From an uncultured Bacteroidota bacterium (GTDB lineage: Bacteria; Bacteroidota; Bacteroidia; Flavobacteriales; Flavobacteriaceae): a stretch of DNA of 64,000 nucleotides. Of this stretch, positions 26,417-36,607 are shown one piece after another. Both the position numbers and the translations under genes were made by a program. Position 1 is the first letter of the stretch. Every line of letters begins with the position of its first letter. The notes under the pieces were generated by a model, which searched no databases, was not told where the DNA came from, and saw only the letters and a program-made list of their open reading frames with translations. The DNA lies in NCBI GenBank assembly GCA_902559035.1, contig CACEGG010000002.1, positions 115,846 through 179,845 on the forward strand, given 5' to 3'.

Positions 26417-27030
26417 ATTTTTCTATTAAAAACAAGCATTATTCCAACACCAATAGAAATTGCACTATCAGCAATATTAAAAACAGGTTCAAAAAAAGTA
26501 AAACTTTCTCCTCCGAAGTAGGGAATCCAGCTGGGCCATTCCCAAGAAAACATTGGGAACTGAAGCATATCAACTACATGACCATAAAAGAAGGATTCAT
26601 ATCCATTCCCAGGGCTAAATTGCGCTATATTATAATAACTGTTTGAGAATAAATAACCATAAAAAACAGAATCTATAATATTTCCAATAGCTCCGGCAAG
26701 TATTAGTGATAGACTTATTACTAAAAGTTTATTAGCATTTTGTTTGATACTATTATAAAGCCAATAAAAAATAAAAGTAACGGCAACCATTCTAAAAAGA
26801 GTTAAAAATAGTTTTCCATTTCTTTCAGAGATGAAAGGGATGAAATCATTGATTGTTGCTCCCCAAGCCATTCCTTTATTTTCAATAAATAAAAGTTTAA
26901 ACCAACCTAAATCGAATAAAGGAAGTTCTCCGTAGAGTGTTAAAGGAAAATTTAATTTAATGTATATTTTAGAAACCTGATCAACAACTAAAATTAAAAA
27001 AACAATAAGTAAAGATTTTTTTAAAGTCAT
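26398..27030 (-). CDS. lspA: Lipoprotein signal peptidase (signal peptidase II)
   Basis: Inner-membrane aspartyl protease that removes signal peptides of prolipoproteins. It has 210 residues from the ATG at 27030 (MTLKKSLLIVFLILVVDQVSK); an upstream TTG at 27045 is less likely. Four membrane segments are seen, and the two catalytic Asp motifs are NIIDSVFYG and FNIADSAISIG. It is longer than the 160-170 residues of E. coli LspA because of an insertion before the last segment, as in other Bacteroidota. It follows the DksA-like gene. Confidence 0.93.
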   Translation of the reverse strand: MTLKKSLLIVFLILVVDQVSKIYIKLNFPLTLYGELPLFDLGWFKLLFIENKGMAWGATINDFIPFISERNGKLFLTLFRMVAVTFIFYWLYNSIKQNANKLLVISLSLILAGAIGNIIDSVFYGYLFSNSYYNIAQFSPGNGYESFFYGHVVDMLQFPMFSWEWPSWIPYFGGESFTFFEPVFNIADSAISIGVGIMLVFNRKIYPENS

Positions 27031-27057
27031 AGTTGCAGAATTCAATAAAGAGATGAA

Positions 27058-27432
27058 TTATTTTTGCATATTCTTAGCCTCAATACTTAGTGTGGCATGA
27101 GGAACAAGTTCCAATCTTTTTTTATTTATCAGTTTTCCAGTTACTCTACAAACACCATAGGTTTTATTTTCGATTCTAATCAGTGCACCTTGCAAGTCTC
27201 TAATAAATTTTTCTTGTCTAATAGCAAGTTGTGTATTCGCTTCTTTGGACATGGTTTGTGAACCTTCCTCAAAAGCTTTAAAAGTTGGAGAGGTATCTTC
27301 AGTGCCATTATTTCCATCGTTCATATATGCACTTTTAATTAACGCTAAGTCGTTTTGAGCCTTTTGTATTTTTTCTTCTATTAAAGATTTAAAATGTTTT
27401 AAGTCTTTGTCTGAGTATCTTGTAATTCCCAT
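27058..27432 (-). CDS. TraR/DksA family protein with degenerate zinc finger
   Basis: A 124-residue protein with an N-terminal helical coil (about 8-85) and a C-terminal remnant of the DksA zinc finger (YGVCRVTGKLI, about 92-102). Only Cys95 remains of the four zinc ligands; the second pair is replaced by the PHATLSIEAK segment. DksA-type proteins bind in the RNA polymerase secondary channel; whether this one does is not known. It sits between ileS and lspA, 2 bases after ileS, as in many flavobacteria. Confidence 0.85.
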   Translation of the reverse strand: MGITRYSDKDLKHFKSLIEEKIQKAQNDLALIKSAYMNDGNNGTEDTSPTFKAFEEGSQTMSKEANTQLAIRQEKFIRDLQGALIRIENKTYGVCRVTGKLINKKRLELVPHATLSIEAKNMQK

Positions 27433-27434
27433 AA

Positions 27435-30400
27435 CTATTCAATTTTAGTTAAATATAATTTAGAACTTATATTATCAAATTTAATTTCAATACCGTTATC
27501 TAAAGAGTCTGAAAACTCGAGTTTTTCTGCTAGAGTTTCACTCAAAATATAATTTTGGTTTTCAAAAATAGCTTTTTCAAGTATAATATCCTTCTGAATT
27601 TTTAAATAAATTTTGTCAGTTACCTGAAGACCAGAGTCTTTTCTCAAGTTTTGAATTTTATTAATTAGTTCTCGGCAAATACCTTCATTAATTAGCTTTT
27701 GATCTAACTTTATATCAAGGGCTACTGTAATTCCTTTTTCAGATGCTACAAGCCAACCATCTATGTCTTCAGAAATAATCTCCAAGTCGATTGCTTCCAG
27801 AGCTATTACTTCCTCATCTAGCTTTATCGAAACGGATTGATTATTTTCAATTTTATTAATCTCACTTTCTCTGAGATTTTTAATTTTTTCAACAGCTTTT
27901 GAAAGTTTTTTCCCAAGTTTAGGGCCAAGTGTTTTAAAATTTGGCTTAACTTTTTTTATCAATATTCCAGAGGAATTGCTAATTAATTCAACCTCTTTAA
28001 TATTAACCTCTGATTTAATTAAATCAGAAATTTCAACAATTTCTTTTTTCTCTAAATCGTTTAGGTAGGGGATCATAATTTTAGAAAGCGGCTGTCTTAC
28101 TTTAATCTTCTCTTTCTTTCTTAATGATAGTGCTAAAGAGCAAATTGTTTGTGCTTTTCTAATTTTTTGCTGTAAACTAGGATTAATATTCGACTCATTA
28201 TAGGCAGGGAAATTTTCGTGATGGACAGAATCAAGTACGTCATTACCAGTGCAATTAACTAAGTCTTTGTAAAGTCTATCCATGAAAAAAGGTGCAATTG
28301 GAGATGATATTATGGCAATATCTTTTAAGCATTTATAAAGAGTTTGATAAGCACTTATTTTATCTTGACTATATGACCCCTTCCAGAATCTTCTTCTAGA
28401 TAATCTTACATACCAGTTACTTAAATAGAGTTGAACAAAATCTGAAATAGCCCTAGCTGCTTTTGTTGGCTCATAGTTGGAGTAATGACCATCAACCTCA
28501 GAAATTAATGAATTGAGTTCTGAAATTATCCATCTATCAAGCTCAGGCCTTTCATTTAAAGAAAGCTCTTTTTCATCAAAAATAAAATTATCAATGTTTG
28601 CATATAGAGCAAAGAAAGAATAGACATTGTAGAGGGTTCCAAAAAACTTTCGCTTACTTTCTTCAATACCTTCAATATCAAATTTTAGATTATCCCAAGG
28701 ATTTGCATTACTGATCATATACCACCTAGTTGCATCTGGTCCAAATTCTGAAATAGTTTCAAATGGATCTACAGCATTACCTAGTCTTTTGGACATTTTT
28801 TGTCCATTTTTATCCAATACTAGACCATTAGATATAACGTTTTTATAAGCGATTGAATCAAAGACAGTGGAAGCAATTGCATGAAGAGTGTAAAACCAAC
28901 CTCTAGTTTGATCAACTCCTTCTGCAATATAATCTGCAGGAAAAGCTTCACCATTTTCAATTTTAGATTTATTTTCAAAAGGATAATGCCATTGAGCATA
29001 GGGCATAGATCCAGAATCAAACCAAACATCTATCAAATCAGATTCTCTAAACATTTTTTTCCCAGATGAAGAACACAGAACAATATTATCAACAATATTT
29101 TTATGTAAATCAATTTTATTATAATTTAAATCACTCATGTCATTTGGGTCAAAGCCATCAAATGGGTCTTTTTGCATAAAGCCCTTAGAAAGAGATTTTT
29201 TAATTTCATTTTTTAGTTCCAACATTGATCCAATAACGATTGTTTCTTTTGAGTCAGATGATTTCCAAATTGGAAGAGGGATTCCCCAGAATCTAGATCT
29301 AGACAGGTTCCAATCATTAGCATTAGCTAGCCAATTTCCAAATCTTCCCTCTCCAGTAGATTTTGGTTTCCAATTAATTGTTTTATTAAGCTCTACTAGC
29401 CTTTCTTTTTTATCGGTTACTTTTATAAACCAAGAATCTAAAGGGTAATATAAAATTGGTTTATCAGTTCTCCAGCAATTTGGATAACTATGGACATATT
29501 TCTCAACTTTAAAAGCTCTATTTTGTTCTTTTAGTTTAATTGCAATTTCAACATCTACAGATTTTTGAGGAATGTCATTATCATCATAATACTCATTTTT
29601 AACAAACTTTCCTCCTAAAGATCCGAGCTCTTTTCTAAATTTTCCTTGCAAATCAACAAGAGGAACTAATTGTTTGTCTTCATCTTCAATCAATAATGCT
29701 GGAATTGGTGGGTTGGCCAACTTTGCGACTTTAGCATCATCAGCTCCAAAAGTTGGAGCAGTATGAACAATCCCAGTTCCATCTTCAGTGGTTACAAAAT
29801 CTCCTTCAATGACTCTAAAGGCATCATTTGGATTATCGTTGGGTAAAGGAGCTTCGTCCCAAAGTTGTTCATACCTGATGTTAAGAAGATCTTTTCCACA
29901 AAAATTTTCTTGCACTAGGTATGGAATTTTTTTGTCTTTACGAGAATCAAATATTAAATCATCATCACTATTTACCTTAGTGTAATTGCCCCCAAAAACT
30001 TTAGAAATAAGATCGCTAGCCATTATGACATTGATGAATTTGAAAGTATACTGGTTGTAAGTTGAGATTACGCTGTAGTCAATTTTAGGACCAACTGTTA
30101 GTGCAGTGTTTGATGGTAGAGTCCAGGGTGTTGTAGTCCAAGCTAATATAAAAAGACTTTCATGTTTTTTTAAAAAATCTGGAAGGGAACTTTTAATAGT
30201 TTTAAATTGAGCAGTAACGGTTGTATCGCTAACGTCTTGATAGGTTCCAGGCTGGTTTAGCTCATGTGAACTTAAGCCGGTCCCCGCTTTTGGAGAGTAA
30301 GGCTGAATAGTATAACCTTTATATATAAGGTTTTTATTATATAATTCTTTTAGAAGCCACCAAACTGATTCAATATATTTAGATTCATAAGTTATGTAAG

Positions 30401-30839
30401 GGTTACTCATGTCTACCCAGTAACCCATTTTTTTAGTTAGATCATTCCAAACATCAGTATACTTCATGACAGCTTTTTTACAAGCCTTATTATAATCTTC
30501 AACAGATATTTTTGTTCCTATATCCTCTTTTGTAATACCTAGATCTTTTTCTACACTTAGCTCAATTGGAAGGCCATGCGTATCCCATCCCGCTTTTCTT
30601 TCAACTTGAAATCCCTTTAAGGTTTTAAATCTGCAAAAAATATCTTTGATGCTTCTAGCCATAACATGGTGAATACCAGGCATTCCGTTAGCAGATGGGG
30701 GCCCTTCGTAAAAAATAAATTTTGGAGCATCTCTCCTAATACTAATGCTTTTTTCAAAAGATTTATTCTTTTCCCAGTCGCTAAGCACTTCATCCGCAAC
30801 TTTCGATAAATCCAAGCCTTTATATTCTTTAAACGCCAT
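27435..30839 (-). CDS. ileS: Isoleucyl-tRNA synthetase (long, eukaryote-like type)
   Basis: Charges tRNA-Ile and edits misactivated valine. It has 1134 residues, longer than the roughly 940 of E. coli IleS and typical of the eukaryote-like class 2 form. The HIGH-type motif is GIHH (55-58), preceded by YEGPPSANGMP; KMSKR lies near residue 682; the CP1 editing region contains LAWTTTPWTLPSNTAL. The C-terminal zinc finger of the bacterial form is absent. Class 2 IleS proteins are often mupirocin-tolerant, which is a family-level inference. Confidence 0.96.
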   Translation of the reverse strand: MAFKEYKGLDLSKVADEVLSDWEKNKSFEKSISIRRDAPKFIFYEGPPSANGMPGIHHVMARSIKDIFCRFKTLKGFQVERKAGWDTHGLPIELSVEKDLGITKEDIGTKISVEDYNKACKKAVMKYTDVWNDLTKKMGYWVDMSNPYITYESKYIESVWWLLKELYNKNLIYKGYTIQPYSPKAGTGLSSHELNQPGTYQDVSDTTVTAQFKTIKSSLPDFLKKHESLFILAWTTTPWTLPSNTALTVGPKIDYSVISTYNQYTFKFINVIMASDLISKVFGGNYTKVNSDDDLIFDSRKDKKIPYLVQENFCGKDLLNIRYEQLWDEAPLPNDNPNDAFRVIEGDFVTTEDGTGIVHTAPTFGADDAKVAKLANPPIPALLIEDEDKQLVPLVDLQGKFRKELGSLGGKFVKNEYYDDNDIPQKSVDVEIAIKLKEQNRAFKVEKYVHSYPNCWRTDKPILYYPLDSWFIKVTDKKERLVELNKTINWKPKSTGEGRFGNWLANANDWNLSRSRFWGIPLPIWKSSDSKETIVIGSMLELKNEIKKSLSKGFMQKDPFDGFDPNDMSDLNYNKIDLHKNIVDNIVLCSSSGKKMFRESDLIDVWFDSGSMPYAQWHYPFENKSKIENGEAFPADYIAEGVDQTRGWFYTLHAIASTVFDSIAYKNVISNGLVLDKNGQKMSKRLGNAVDPFETISEFGPDATRWYMISNANPWDNLKFDIEGIEESKRKFFGTLYNVYSFFALYANIDNFIFDEKELSLNERPELDRWIISELNSLISEVDGHYSNYEPTKAARAISDFVQLYLSNWYVRLSRRRFWKGSYSQDKISAYQTLYKCLKDIAIISSPIAPFFMDRLYKDLVNCTGNDVLDSVHHENFPAYNESNINPSLQQKIRKAQTICSLALSLRKKEKIKVRQPLSKIMIPYLNDLEKKEIVEISDLIKSEVNIKEVELISNSSGILIKKVKPNFKTLGPKLGKKLSKAVEKIKNLRESEINKIENNQSVSIKLDEEVIALEAIDLEIISEDIDGWLVASEKGITVALDIKLDQKLINEGICRELINKIQNLRKDSGLQVTDKIYLKIQKDIILEKAIFENQNYILSETLAEKLEFSDSLDNGIEIKFDNISSKLYLTKIE

Positions 30840-30899
30840 TTTTATTATATCAGATTTTGATAAAAGCGAAAGTAACTATTTTAGATCAAATTTTATGAC

Positions 30900-33365
30900 T
30901 TAAAACAGATAACTTAAAACAATATTTAAGTTTCGGCCTGGAGCAGATATCCCAGATGCAAATTCTCTATAATGAACATCTAGTAGATTATCTAAAATTA
31001 TTACAGTTTTAAGCCTTTTTGAAAAAGAGTAAGAAGAGGAAAGTTTTAATACACTCCATGAAGGCATTCCATAATAATAAATTTCCCCATTTTTATTTAA
31101 TATAGGCGTTTCTTCAAGCCCGTCTTCACCTCCAATACTGTAATCTTCTGGAGCTTTGGATTCGGAAAATCTAAAAGAGAATTGAGTTTCAAGTTTATTC
31201 AAATTTAACTTCAATAGAAGGTTGCCAAAGAGAGGAGAAATTGAAGGTATTGGATGGTTATAATCCGTATTTCTTCCTTCTGTATATGTCAAATTTCCTT
31301 TCACAAGTAAGTTTTTGGATAAAGAAGTTTTAAAATCAAACGTGGCTCCATAAATATATGCACTGCCTTTATTTATGTTAGCCATTGTAATGACCTCTTC
31401 CGAATTGAAAATAATTGTTTTATAATCATCGGAAGATTGATCAGTTTTAATTTCGTAGAAATCTCTAGAAATATGTTTTGAAATATGTGTGTAATAAGCG
31501 TTTATCGAAAATCCACTTAATTTATTTTTGGAATATTTTGATATACCAATTTCAGAGTTATACGCATATTCAGGTTTTAAATGTGGATTGGGAACTGTAA
31601 GAATTCCACTTTTTTCCCTGATTTTTCCAATATCGTCAATGTTAGGTGATCGAAAGCCACTAGAAAAATTTCCATTTATTTTCCAGTTTTTTGTGGTTCT
31701 ATACACTAATCCAATACTAGTGGTAAGGGAAGAGTTATTTGAAGATACATCGCTAAGGTTTGATTGAACAATCTCTTTGTTATTCCACTTAGCTTTAAGT
31801 TGGGTATTTGTGTATCTCATACCTATGTTTACATTGGATTTTTTAGAAATATCTTTTCTGTACTCATAGTATGTCGCAATTGATCCATAATATCCTTGTT
31901 GACTTGGATATCGAGTTGGAGCATCGTAAGATTTATTATCTTCAATTAATCTATAGGAGGAGTCTAAAACAAATTTTTGTAAATACGCTGTTGATGAAAT
32001 ATCGTTAAACACATATTCAAATCCATAAGCCCAAGAGGAATTATCAGATGAATTTTTAAATAAATCGAAATTAATGGAAAATACATCTAGTGATTCAATT
32101 TGATTTAAACTTTCAAGATCTTGAAATTTTCTGTAATGTCGTGATTCCCCAATTTTCTGATAGGCTAAAAGGAGTTTTCTTTTATCGCTAAAACTATTTT
32201 TTTTTGAAAGATTAAGCTGAGACGAAATCATTGTTCTTTTCTGAGGTCCATAACTCCATTTGGAGTATTTATAATTCCCATTTTTTAATTCATTTAACTT
32301 ATCAAATCGATGTATGTCAGATGATTTTGAGTTTTGAAAATTTAAAATAAGACTAGAGAAATCAGATATCTTAAAATTTAGTTTTTGTAAAAAATCGTAT
32401 TGATTATAAGAAGTGTGTTTTTGTATATTAGGATTTGGGTTTGTAATAAAAGAATTATTATACTTTTCCGGATTAATGAAATGATAATCAAGACCCCATG
32501 ACTCAAAACCGTGATTTCTATTACTACCCATTATAATATCCCCGAATTTTGAAAAAGAAAAATTGGTGTAGCTAGCCCATTTTTTTTTACTGTACTCAAT
32601 ATCAAAATTTTGTACAATATTTTTAAGACGAGGGTTATAAGATGAAACGCCAGTGAAATTCCATTCTTTTGAATTATTTATTTTAGGTGTTTTTGTATAA
32701 TAATGAACTACTCCTCCAAGCGCATCAGACCCATAGCCTACCGACGATGGGCCATAAATAACTTCAGTCCTTTCTAAACTATTTGGGTTGATTGTGATAG
32801 AATTTTGTAAATGACCAGATCTGTAGATTGCATTATTCATTCTAACACCATCAATTACTAATAAAACTCTATTTGCCTCAAACCCTCTGATTACAGGGCT
32901 TCCTCCTCCTCCTTGAGATTTTTGAACTCTTACCCCATTTGCATATCTCAAAAGATCCGCTGATGTTTGGGGGGAGTTTAACTTTAGATCTTCATACGAA
33001 ATAACAGAAACTTGTTTAGAAATCTTACTCTTGTTTTCTTTGCTACGAGCTACAGATAAAACTACTTCATTTAAGGCTTGTGCAGCAGGAATTAAATACA
33101 CTTTAGAGTTATCGATTTCATTTTTGACTATCGATAGACTTTTGTAAGAAACATGACCAAAAATTAAAGTGTCTTTAGAACTGAATTTATTTAAATCAAC
33201 AAGTCCATTAAAATCAGAAATAATTGACTCCATGCTTTGCTTACTAAATACCGTAGCATTGGGAATTATGTTTCCGTTTTCTGAGTCTATAATTGATATT
33301 TTTTGAGAAAAAGAAAAATTAAAGAAAAGAACAAATAATAATATTAATTTATTGAAATAATTCAT
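30900..33365 (-). CDS. TonB-dependent outer membrane receptor
   Basis: Predicted TonB-driven importer of 821 residues: signal peptide (about 1-20, ending FSFSQ), a short carboxypeptidase-regulatory-like domain (about 22-95), a plug (about 105-235, with SPVIRGFEANRVLLVIDGVRM and YGPSSVGYGSDALGG) and a barrel ending VLSYLF. The plug wording resembles haem/haemoglobin receptor families, but the ligand is uncertain. The start overlaps the recO end by 17 bases, so it is probably co-transcribed with recO. Confidence 0.92.
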   Translation of the reverse strand: MNYFNKLILLFVLFFNFSFSQKISIIDSENGNIIPNATVFSKQSMESIISDFNGLVDLNKFSSKDTLIFGHVSYKSLSIVKNEIDNSKVYLIPAAQALNEVVLSVARSKENKSKISKQVSVISYEDLKLNSPQTSADLLRYANGVRVQKSQGGGGSPVIRGFEANRVLLVIDGVRMNNAIYRSGHLQNSITINPNSLERTEVIYGPSSVGYGSDALGGVVHYYTKTPKINNSKEWNFTGVSSYNPRLKNIVQNFDIEYSKKKWASYTNFSFSKFGDIIMGSNRNHGFESWGLDYHFINPEKYNNSFITNPNPNIQKHTSYNQYDFLQKLNFKISDFSSLILNFQNSKSSDIHRFDKLNELKNGNYKYSKWSYGPQKRTMISSQLNLSKKNSFSDKRKLLLAYQKIGESRHYRKFQDLESLNQIESLDVFSINFDLFKNSSDNSSWAYGFEYVFNDISSTAYLQKFVLDSSYRLIEDNKSYDAPTRYPSQQGYYGSIATYYEYRKDISKKSNVNIGMRYTNTQLKAKWNNKEIVQSNLSDVSSNNSSLTTSIGLVYRTTKNWKINGNFSSGFRSPNIDDIGKIREKSGILTVPNPHLKPEYAYNSEIGISKYSKNKLSGFSINAYYTHISKHISRDFYEIKTDQSSDDYKTIIFNSEEVITMANINKGSAYIYGATFDFKTSLSKNLLVKGNLTYTEGRNTDYNHPIPSISPLFGNLLLKLNLNKLETQFSFRFSESKAPEDYSIGGEDGLEETPILNKNGEIYYYGMPSWSVLKLSSSYSFSKRLKTVIILDNLLDVHYREFASGISAPGRNLNIVLSYLF

Positions 33366-34068
33366 AAAGAATATTAAGTGACTTAGGTCTTTTAAAGTCA
33401 GGTAGGTGAATTTGCATATATTTTATTAAAAATTCGATCAATTCTTTTCTTTTGTTAGAGGTATTAACCTCACCTACAACATCATCAAATTCTGTGCCTA
33501 AAAAGGATTTAAAATAGTCAACTAATTCTCCATTAATACAGAACTCACTCTGGTCATATTCACAAAAAACTCCATCAATCATATTAAACCCATTCATTGT
33601 TTTCTCTGTTTTTTCGGGGGATATACCCAAAAAAGAAAGGAGTTTGACTAAAAATTGTATGTGAAAATTGCTGAATTTTTCAGAATTGTCTAGCCAAATC
33701 ATAGATTTTTTCACAAATTCAAATAATTCAATATTTTTCTCCTCTTCTTTAATACTTTTAGCTAATACTTCTGATAAAAAAAGAACAATTGAATTTTTAA
33801 ACATATCAATGTGTATTGTTTTGTATGAATTACTAATTTTTGCAGATCGGATACTTTCTAAATTACCCTTATTTTTATGGTTAGCATCAATTTCTAGAAT
33901 TGTAAGTGGCTGAAACAATCCAATGTTAAGAGATTTTTTTTTTGAGGATCTAATTCCCTTAATTAAATAGGATTTTAACCCATCAGATTTTGTAAAACAT
34001 TTTACAATTATGCTGGTTTCAGAATACTTTACGTAATTCAGTGAAATAGATTCAGTAGAAATTAACAT
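33349..34068 (-). CDS. recO: DNA repair protein RecO
   Basis: Loads RecA on SSB-coated single strands with RecF and RecR. It has 239 residues with an N-terminal OB fold (about 1-80, including ESISLNYVKYSETSIIVKCFT) and a helical C-terminal domain with a partial zinc site (GVFCEYDQSEFC, about 172-183). It directly follows gdhA without a gap and overlaps the TonB receptor gene. The pairing of recO with this receptor is usual in flavobacteria. Confidence 0.92.
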   Translation of the reverse strand: MLISTESISLNYVKYSETSIIVKCFTKSDGLKSYLIKGIRSSKKKSLNIGLFQPLTILEIDANHKNKGNLESIRSAKISNSYKTIHIDMFKNSIVLFLSEVLAKSIKEEEKNIELFEFVKKSMIWLDNSEKFSNFHIQFLVKLLSFLGISPEKTEKTMNGFNMIDGVFCEYDQSEFCINGELVDYFKSFLGTEFDDVVGEVNTSNKRKELIEFLIKYMQIHLPDFKRPKSLNILYELFQ

Positions 34069-35409
34069 TTAGACAATTCCTTGAGCTAACATGGCATCAG
34101 CTACTTTAATAAACCCTGCTATGTTGGCACCTTTTTCATAATCCACCCATCCTTTTTCTTGACCATGCGTCAAACAAGAGGCATGAATATCATTCATAAT
34201 TTCTTGTAACTTTGAGTCAACTTCTTCTCTGGACCAGCTGTATCTTAAGGAATTTTGTGCCATTTCTAATCCAGAGACAGCAACTCCTCCAGCGTTGGAA
34301 GCTTTTCCTGGTGCATATAATATTTTGTGTGCTTTGAATACTTTTATTGCTCCAGGAACACATGGCATGTTTGCACCTTCACTCACACAGACACATCCAT
34401 TATTAATTAGTGATTTTGCATCTTTTTCTTTTAGTTCGTTCTGAGTTGCACAAGGTAGAGCTATATCACACGGAATATCCCATGGAGTTTTATTCTTTAA
34501 AAATTTAGCATTAGAGTATTTTTTTGTGTATTCACTAATTCTGCCTCTTTCATTATTTTTTAGGTTCATTATGTAAGCAAGCTTTTCTTTGTCAATACCT
34601 TCCTCATCAAAAATTGTCCCAGAGGAATCTGACATTGATATAACTTTTGCCGAAAGATGTAAACACTTTTCAGCAGCATATTGAGCAACATTTCCTGATC
34701 CAGAAATAGTCACAGTTTTCCCTTTAATTGAATCAGAAATATGTTTAAGCATATTTTCTGCAAAATAAACGGTTCCATAACCAGTTGCTTCAGGACGAAT
34801 TAAAGACCCACCCCATGAGAGGCCCTTTCCTGTTAATACTCCACTAAACTCTTTTTTTAATTTTTTATATTGACCAAACATGTAGCCAATTTCTCTCCCC
34901 CCAACACCTATGTCACCAGCAGGAACATCAGTATTTGGTCCAATGTATCGGTATAATTCTGTCATAAAACTTTGACAAAACCTCATTACTTCTCCATCAC
35001 TCTTACCTTTTGGGTCAAAATCTGAACCTCCTTTACCAGCTCCCATAGGAAGGGTAGTAAGGCTATTTTTAAAAACCTGTTCTAATGCTAAAAATTTCAA
35101 AATACTAAGATTTACCGTAGGATGAAATCGTAATCCTCCTTTGTAAGGTCCAATAGCTGAATTCATTTGAACTCTGTAGCCTCTATTAACCTGTATTTCC
35201 CCGTTGTCATCTACCCAGTTTACCCTGAACATCAGGACTCTTTCCGGCTCAACCATTCTCATTAGAATATTTTTACCGTGATATATGTCTTGAGATACAA
35301 TGTATGGTAGTACGTTTTCTGAGATTTCCCTTACAGCCTGCATGAATTCGGGTTCATGAGAATTTTTTCTATCAATTTCTGCTATAAAGTTTTCAATAAT
35401 TTTTTTCAT
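34069..35409 (-). CDS. gdhA: NADP-type glutamate dehydrogenase
   Basis: Reversible reductive amination of 2-oxoglutarate to glutamate, central to ammonium assimilation. It has 446 residues, the hexameric small-subunit type. Motifs: GPYKGGLRFHPTVNLS (substrate lysine), LPMGAGKGGSDFDPKG (catalytic lysine), DVPAGDIGVGGREIGY and the nucleotide-binding SGSGNVAQYA. It lies between the metB-type gene (58-base gap) and recO. Confidence 0.97.
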   Translation of the reverse strand: MKKIIENFIAEIDRKNSHEPEFMQAVREISENVLPYIVSQDIYHGKNILMRMVEPERVLMFRVNWVDDNGEIQVNRGYRVQMNSAIGPYKGGLRFHPTVNLSILKFLALEQVFKNSLTTLPMGAGKGGSDFDPKGKSDGEVMRFCQSFMTELYRYIGPNTDVPAGDIGVGGREIGYMFGQYKKLKKEFSGVLTGKGLSWGGSLIRPEATGYGTVYFAENMLKHISDSIKGKTVTISGSGNVAQYAAEKCLHLSAKVISMSDSSGTIFDEEGIDKEKLAYIMNLKNNERGRISEYTKKYSNAKFLKNKTPWDIPCDIALPCATQNELKEKDAKSLINNGCVCVSEGANMPCVPGAIKVFKAHKILYAPGKASNAGGVAVSGLEMAQNSLRYSWSREEVDSKLQEIMNDIHASCLTHGQEKGWVDYEKGANIAGFIKVADAMLAQGIV

Positions 35410-35467
35410 AATAAAAACAATTATTAAACATTAATATCTAACTAAGTTAATCAAATAATATTTAGAG

Positions 35468-36607
35468 CTAAGAAATCGCCTGGTTTAAATCTCCAATTAA
35501 ATCATCAATATCTTCAATACCCACACTTAGTCTTATTAATGAGTCTACTACTCCAGCTTTCTCTCTTTCTTCTTTTGGAATTGATGCGTGAGTCATTGAT
35601 GCTGGATGCCCAGCTAAACTTTCTACACCTCCAAGAGATTCTGCAAGAGTAAAAATTTTGAGGGATTCAATTATTTTAATTGATTTTTTAAAATTATTTC
35701 CTTTAGTTGTAAATGAAATCATTGCTCCAAAATCGTTCATTTGTTGAACAGCAATATTATGATTGGCATGAGATTTAAATCCTGGCCAATAAACATTTTC
35801 AATTTCAGCATGACTGCTTAAGTATTTTGCAATTTTTTCAGCGTTTTCGCAATGTCTTTTCATTCTTACATGAAGAGTTTTTATTCCTCTTAATGTTAAA
35901 AAACTATCCATTGGTCCACAAATTGCTCCACTAGCATTTTGAATAAAATAAAGTTTTTCGGAAAGCTGTTCATTGTTCACTATCAGTGCACCTAAAACTA
36001 CATCACTATGTCCTGCCAAATATTTTGTGGCAGAATGCATGACAATATCAGCTCCCAAAGAAAGAGGTTGTTGTAAGAAAGGAGTCGCAAAAGTATTGTC
36101 AACTCCTAAAAGTATATTGAATTTTTTAGCTATCAGACTAAGTCTATTAATATCAATTATATTCATCATTGGGTTTGTTGGTGTTTCAACCCAAATAAGT
36201 TTAGTTTTATTGTTAATTAAATTTTCAACACTTGATAAATTTTCCATTTCAGTGAAATGAAAAACAAGCCCATAATCTTCGAAAATTTTAGTGAATAGTC
36301 TGTATGATCCACCATACAAGTCATTGGTAGAAATAATTTCGTCACCAGGTTTTAACAATTTTAACACAGCATCAATTGCCGCCAAACCCGAACCAAAAGC
36401 TAATCCAAATTTACCATTTTCAATACTAGCTAATGAACTCTCTAGAGCGGTTCTTGTGGGATTATGGGTTCTACTATACTCAAAACCCTTGTGGTCTCCT
36501 GGACTTTTTTGAGCATATGTCGAGGTCTGATATATGGGGGGCATTACAGCATTATATCCTTTTTCTGTTATTTGACCTCCGTGAATGGTTTTGGTATTAA
36601 ATTTCAC
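35468..36607 (-). CDS. Cystathionine gamma-synthase / gamma-lyase family PLP enzyme
   Basis: Trans-sulfuration enzyme of methionine/cysteine metabolism. It has 379 residues. The PLP lysine is Lys195 in HSATKYLAGHSD. FEYSRTHNPTR, LYGGSYRLF and the C-terminal SLGGVESLAGHPASMTH with RLSVGIEDIDDL are family hallmarks. Sequence alone does not settle synthase (MetB) against lyase. The start is GTG, directly abutting the azurin stop, and the N-terminus MKFNTKTIHGGQ supports it. Confidence 0.92.
   Translation of the reverse strand: MKFNTKTIHGGQITEKGYNAVMPPIYQTSTYAQKSPGDHKGFEYSRTHNPTRTALESSLASIENGKFGLAFGSGLAAIDAVLKLLKPGDEIISTNDLYGGSYRLFTKIFEDYGLVFHFTEMENLSSVENLINNKTKLIWVETPTNPMMNIIDINRLSLIAKKFNILLGVDNTFATPFLQQPLSLGADIVMHSATKYLAGHSDVVLGALIVNNEQLSEKLYFIQNASGAICGPMDSFLTLRGIKTLHVRMKRHCENAEKIAKYLSSHAEIENVYWPGFKSHANHNIAVQQMNDFGAMISFTTKGNNFKKSIKIIESLKIFTLAESLGGVESLAGHPASMTHASIPKEEREKAGVVDSLIRLSVGIEDIDDLIGDLNQAIS

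Noticed and set aside
29137-29448. 103-residue plus-strand frame antisense to ileS
   Set aside because: It lies wholly inside a well-supported ileS gene and shows no family motif or start context.
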